Shown in pieces: positions 34,816 through 37,992 of a DNA stretch of 37,992 nucleotides. How positions within the stretch are numbered: position 1 is the stretch's first letter; each line of letters starts with the position of its first letter. The translations under genes and the position numbers were made by a program. Origin of the DNA: Opitutus sp. (GTDB taxonomy: Bacteria; Verrucomicrobiota; Verrucomicrobiia; Opitutales; Opitutaceae); assembly GCA_025361365.1 (NCBI GenBank), contig JANYAM010000011.1, positions 1-37,992 of the forward strand, given 5' to 3'. A model generated the notes under the pieces. The model was not told the origin of the DNA. It searched no databases and was given only the letters and a program-made list of their open reading frames with translations.

Positions 34816-37467
34816 TTACTCGGCGCGCAGGACGGTCATCGCGTCCACCTTGCCGGCGCGGCGGGCCGGGATCCAGCAGGCGACCAGAGCGACGCCCACG
34901 AGCAGCAGGGTGGTGCCGACGAGCACCGGGAGACTTTCCAGGTGCATGTTGGGAAAATCGGCGGCGAGCACCCGGGCCACGCCCACGGCACCCAGCAGGC
35001 CAAGGGTCGAACCGAGGAGCGCCTGCTTCACCCCCGCACCGAGCACGAGCCGGGTGATGTCGCGCACGCTCGCACCGAGGGCGAGGCGGATGGCGAACTC
35101 GCCGGTGCGCTGCGCGATGGTGCGGGCGATGACCCCGTAGATGCCGAGCGACGCCAGGCCGAGGCCGAGCACGGCGAAGGACGAGAGCATGTCACGCAGC
35201 ACACCCTGCTGGTAATTGGCCCGGAAGATGATGGCGTCCGCCGGCTGGAGCTTGCGCACGGGGAGGTCGGGATCCAGTTCCGCCATGGTCCGGCGGACGC
35301 TGTCCACGAGGGTGGAGGGGACGGCGCCGGTGGCGCGCACCGCGATCTCGAAGCGCAGCCGCGGATCCTGCGCCATGGGCTGGTAGACCTGAAGGGCCGC
35401 GGCGTCAGCCTCGGGGACGGTGGAGACGACGTCGTTCACGACGCCGACGATCTCGCCCCATTGGGGTTGGGCGGCGGCCAAGGCAAGGCGTCCGCCGACG
35501 GGATCGGCTTCGCCGAACAGGTTCCGCGCCAGCGACTGGCTGATGACATAGACGCGGGCGGTCCCCGCCTTGTCGTCGGTGGTGAAGCCGCGGCCGGTGA
35601 GGACGTGCGTGCCGACCGTGGCGAAATAATCCGGGCTGACGCTGTTGAAGAGCGCCGCCGGCTCCTTGCCCGGTTCCGGCCGCGGCCGGTCCTCGACAAG
35701 ATATTTCCGGGAGTCGGGCCAGTTGAAATACGGCATGGTCGCGGCGAGGCCGGCCGAGGCGACGCCCGGCAGGGCGGCGAGCCGCTGCAGGGTCAGCCGT
35801 TGGAACTGCAGGATTTTCTCCGGCGTGGCGTAGGTGCCGGCCGGCAGCAGCACGGAGCCGCTGACCAGGCGCTCGGACTCCCAGCCGGAACGGCGGTGGT
35901 TGAGTTCGTCGAGGCCGCGGATGAACAGGGTGGCGCCCGTGAGGAGGATCATCGCGAGAGCGAACTGGCCGACGATGAGCAGCTGGCGGAAGCGCTGGTG
36001 GCCGCGGCCGCCCGTCGACCCGCGGCCGCCGTTCTTGAGCGTGCCGTTCAGGTCGAGGCGCAGGGCGAAGAGGGCGGGCGCGAGCCCGAAGGCCAGCGCG
36101 GTGGCCAGCGAGGCGCCGAACGCCCATGCGAGCACGCGCCAGTCGAGGGCGATCAGGACGCGCTCGCCGTTGTCGCCCGTCGAGCGGAACGACAGCCAGT
36201 CATCGACCCACAGGGCGACAATCACCGCGATCACGCCGCCGGCGAGGGCCAGCAACAGCGCCTCGATCAGCAGGGGCCGCAACAGCTGGAGGCGTGAGGC
36301 GCCGAGGGCGCCGCGCACCGCGAACTCGCGTGCGCGGGCCATGGTGCGCGCGAGGAGGAGGTTCGCGAGGTTCGAGCAGGCGATGAGCAGCACGAAGCCG
36401 GAGAGGCACATCAGCATCTTGAACATCACCGGGCCGTTCTCGCCAGCGACCAGCTCGGTGAGCGGCACGATCCGCCAGGTGGCGCCGGTGTTCTCCGCGG
36501 CATAGTCGGCCGCGAGCCGTGCGCCCAGGCCGGCGATGAACGCGTCCGCCTCGGGCCGCGACAGCGGGCCGGAACGGCGGCCGAGGATGCGAAGCAACTG
36601 GAGGTACCGGTCCGCGGCGGCGTCCGGCTCGAGGCCGAGCGGGCGGAAGAAGTCGATGTTGCCCATGTGGCGCCAGTCGTTGAAGGCGAGGGGCAGCACG
36701 CCGATGATCTCGTGCGGCTCGCCGTCGACCCGCACGCTGTGGCCGATGATATCGGGGCGGCCGCCAAACCGGTTTTGCCAGCAGCGCTGGCTGAGGATGA
36801 CCACGCGGTCGCTGCCGTGCGGCTCCTCGGCGGAGCGGAAATTCCGGCCCAGTTGCATCGCGGTCCCGAGCAGCGGGAAAAGATTGGCGGTGATGCGCGC
36901 CGCGGAGGCCATCTCGGCGGGCCGGCCCGGGTCCGCCAGGCCGGCGTCGCCGAGCTGGTAGGCGGCGACCTCGCCGTAGGGCCCGACGGCCGACCGCAGG
37001 TCGCGGAAGTCGGCGGCGGAGAAGTTGCCGTCGGGATTCTGGGGCGTAGCGCGATAAAGGCGCTCCAGCTGCGCCGGGTTGGCATAAGGGAGCGGGCGCA
37101 GCAGGATGGAATTGAACGCGCTGAACATCCCGGTGTTGATGCCGATGCCCAGCCCGAGCGTGACGACGGCCAGCAGGGAGAAGCCGGGGGACTTGAGCAG
37201 GGAACGGACCCCGAGGTGGAGATCCTGGAGGTAATTCTCCAGCCAGTGCCAGCCACGGCCCTCGCGCGCCTGCTCCTGCAGGCTGGCGACATTGCCGAAC
37301 TTCCGTTGCGCGGCGTAGCGGGCCTCCTCCGCAGGAAGGCCGTCGGCCTGCTGGTCGGCGGCGCGCTGCTCGAGATGAAAGCGCATTTCCTCGGCCATGT
37401 CCTGCTCGAGCTTGCCCTTCCCAAACAGCGCGCGGAGCGGGCGGAAGAGGCGACGGAGGGGATTCAT
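34816..37467 (-). CDS. ABC-type permease, MacB/FtsX fold (ADOP-like)
   Basis: N-terminal QDMAEEMRFHLEQRAADQQADGLPAEEARYAAQRKFGN motif, two FtsX-like permease halves; paired with PadR. Confidence 0.9.
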   Translation of the reverse strand: MNPLRRLFRPLRALFGKGKLEQDMAEEMRFHLEQRAADQQADGLPAEEARYAAQRKFGNVASLQEQAREGRGWHWLENYLQDLHLGVRSLLKSPGFSLLAVVTLGLGIGINTGMFSAFNSILLRPLPYANPAQLERLYRATPQNPDGNFSAADFRDLRSAVGPYGEVAAYQLGDAGLADPGRPAEMASAARITANLFPLLGTAMQLGRNFRSAEEPHGSDRVVILSQRCWQNRFGGRPDIIGHSVRVDGEPHEIIGVLPLAFNDWRHMGNIDFFRPLGLEPDAAADRYLQLLRILGRRSGPLSRPEADAFIAGLGARLAADYAAENTGATWRIVPLTELVAGENGPVMFKMLMCLSGFVLLIACSNLANLLLARTMARAREFAVRGALGASRLQLLRPLLIEALLLALAGGVIAVIVALWVDDWLSFRSTGDNGERVLIALDWRVLAWAFGASLATALAFGLAPALFALRLDLNGTLKNGGRGSTGGRGHQRFRQLLIVGQFALAMILLTGATLFIRGLDELNHRRSGWESERLVSGSVLLPAGTYATPEKILQFQRLTLQRLAALPGVASAGLAATMPYFNWPDSRKYLVEDRPRPEPGKEPAALFNSVSPDYFATVGTHVLTGRGFTTDDKAGTARVYVISQSLARNLFGEADPVGGRLALAAAQPQWGEIVGVVNDVVSTVPEADAAALQVYQPMAQDPRLRFEIAVRATGAVPSTLVDSVRRTMAELDPDLPVRKLQPADAIIFRANYQQGVLRDMLSSFAVLGLGLASLGIYGVIARTIAQRTGEFAIRLALGASVRDITRLVLGAGVKQALLGSTLGLLGAVGVARVLAADFPNMHLESLPVLVGTTLLLVGVALVACWIPARRAGKVDAMTVLRAE

Positions 37468-37495
37468 GATCGGAGGACGGAAGACAGAGAACGGG

Positions 37496-37825
37496 TCAGG
37501 CGGATTCCATGACGAGGGCGATGATGGCGGACATGCGGTCCCAGCCTTCGGTGGCGGTCTCGAGCTGTTTGCGGCCGGCGCGGGTGAGGGTGTAATACTT
37601 CGCGCGGCGGTTGTTCTCGGTCACCTTCCACTCAGCCTCGATCCAGCCCTTTTCCTCCATGCGGTAGAGCGCGGGGTAGAGGGAGCCCTCGTCCACCTGG
37701 AGCGCGCTCTTCGAAAGCTGCTCGAGCTTGAGCGTGATGCCCCAGCCGTGCAGCTCGCCGCGGCTGAGGACGCGGAGGACGAGCATGTCGAGGGTGCCTT
37801 GGAGGAGATCTTCTTTCTTGGCCAT
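37496..37825 (-). CDS. PadR-family transcriptional regulator
   Basis: LLQGTLDMLVLRVLSRGELHGWGITLKLEQLS...GSLYPALYRMEEKGWIEAEWKVTENNRRAKYYTLT. Confidence 0.95.
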   Translation of the reverse strand: MAKKEDLLQGTLDMLVLRVLSRGELHGWGITLKLEQLSKSALQVDEGSLYPALYRMEEKGWIEAEWKVTENNRRAKYYTLTRAGRKQLETATEGWDRMSAIIALVMESA

Positions 37826-37837
37826 GGCCTGCTTACC

Positions 37838-37848
37838 TAGATGTTCTA
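37838..37848. promoter_or_regulatory. Short palindrome TAGA-TGT-TCTA upstream of padR (candidate operator)
   Basis: Perfect 4-bp arms 13 bp from the padR start; short, so weak. Confidence 0.25.
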
Positions 37849-37992
37849 AGGAAGTCGTCAAGCTTCTTCCTTAGGCGGGCCAAGGCAAAGAGGCGGAAAC
37901 CTCACCGTTGCTGGCTGCTGCCTGCCCAGTGTTTGTCCCGAGTTCTGCGAGGTGACCCCGCAAACACGGGCAAAGAAACCTGAAACCTGAAA

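Overview
High-GC accessory and metabolic region; gene content and repeat style suggest a Verrucomicrobia/Opitutaceae-like genome (inference, no search run). Left part (1-17.3 kb) is a microaerobic/H2 redox island. It holds the 3' end of a [NiFe]-hydrogenase large subunit, a b-type cytochrome subunit, a maturation protease, a His-rich permease, two paralogous PocR-AraC regulators, a PAS histidine kinase with a NarL-type regulator, a DksA/TraR-like protein, a mono-haem cytochrome c, and a full cbb3 oxidase set (ccoS, fused ccoNO, ccoQ, mono-haem ccoP, ccoG, a tiny ccoH-like ORF, a DsbD_2/TauE-type permease, ccoI). Middle and right: adenine deaminase, orphan 4-helix sensor, M24 peptidase, two-component pair, a probable lysine-to-2-oxoglutarate cluster (FAD/Fe-S dehydrogenase, DUF1338/HglS, saccharopine-DH-like, ALDH7), esterase, EF-hand membrane protein, class B-like acid phosphatase, ADOP/MacB-like permease with PadR. 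The best candidate for an undescribed system is a local regulon. Six pairs of direct repeats (core SCAA-N4-YG) spaced exactly 21 bp lie upstream of redox genes, consistent with AraC-family binding. Two of these pairs precede two paralogous small Cys-rich proteins (CxCGL...CxxC) of no family I recognise, with identical promoter-to-start geometry (47 nt) that predicts leaderless mRNAs. The window also carries many different REP-like palindromic elements, some mosaic and some overlapping gene ends.
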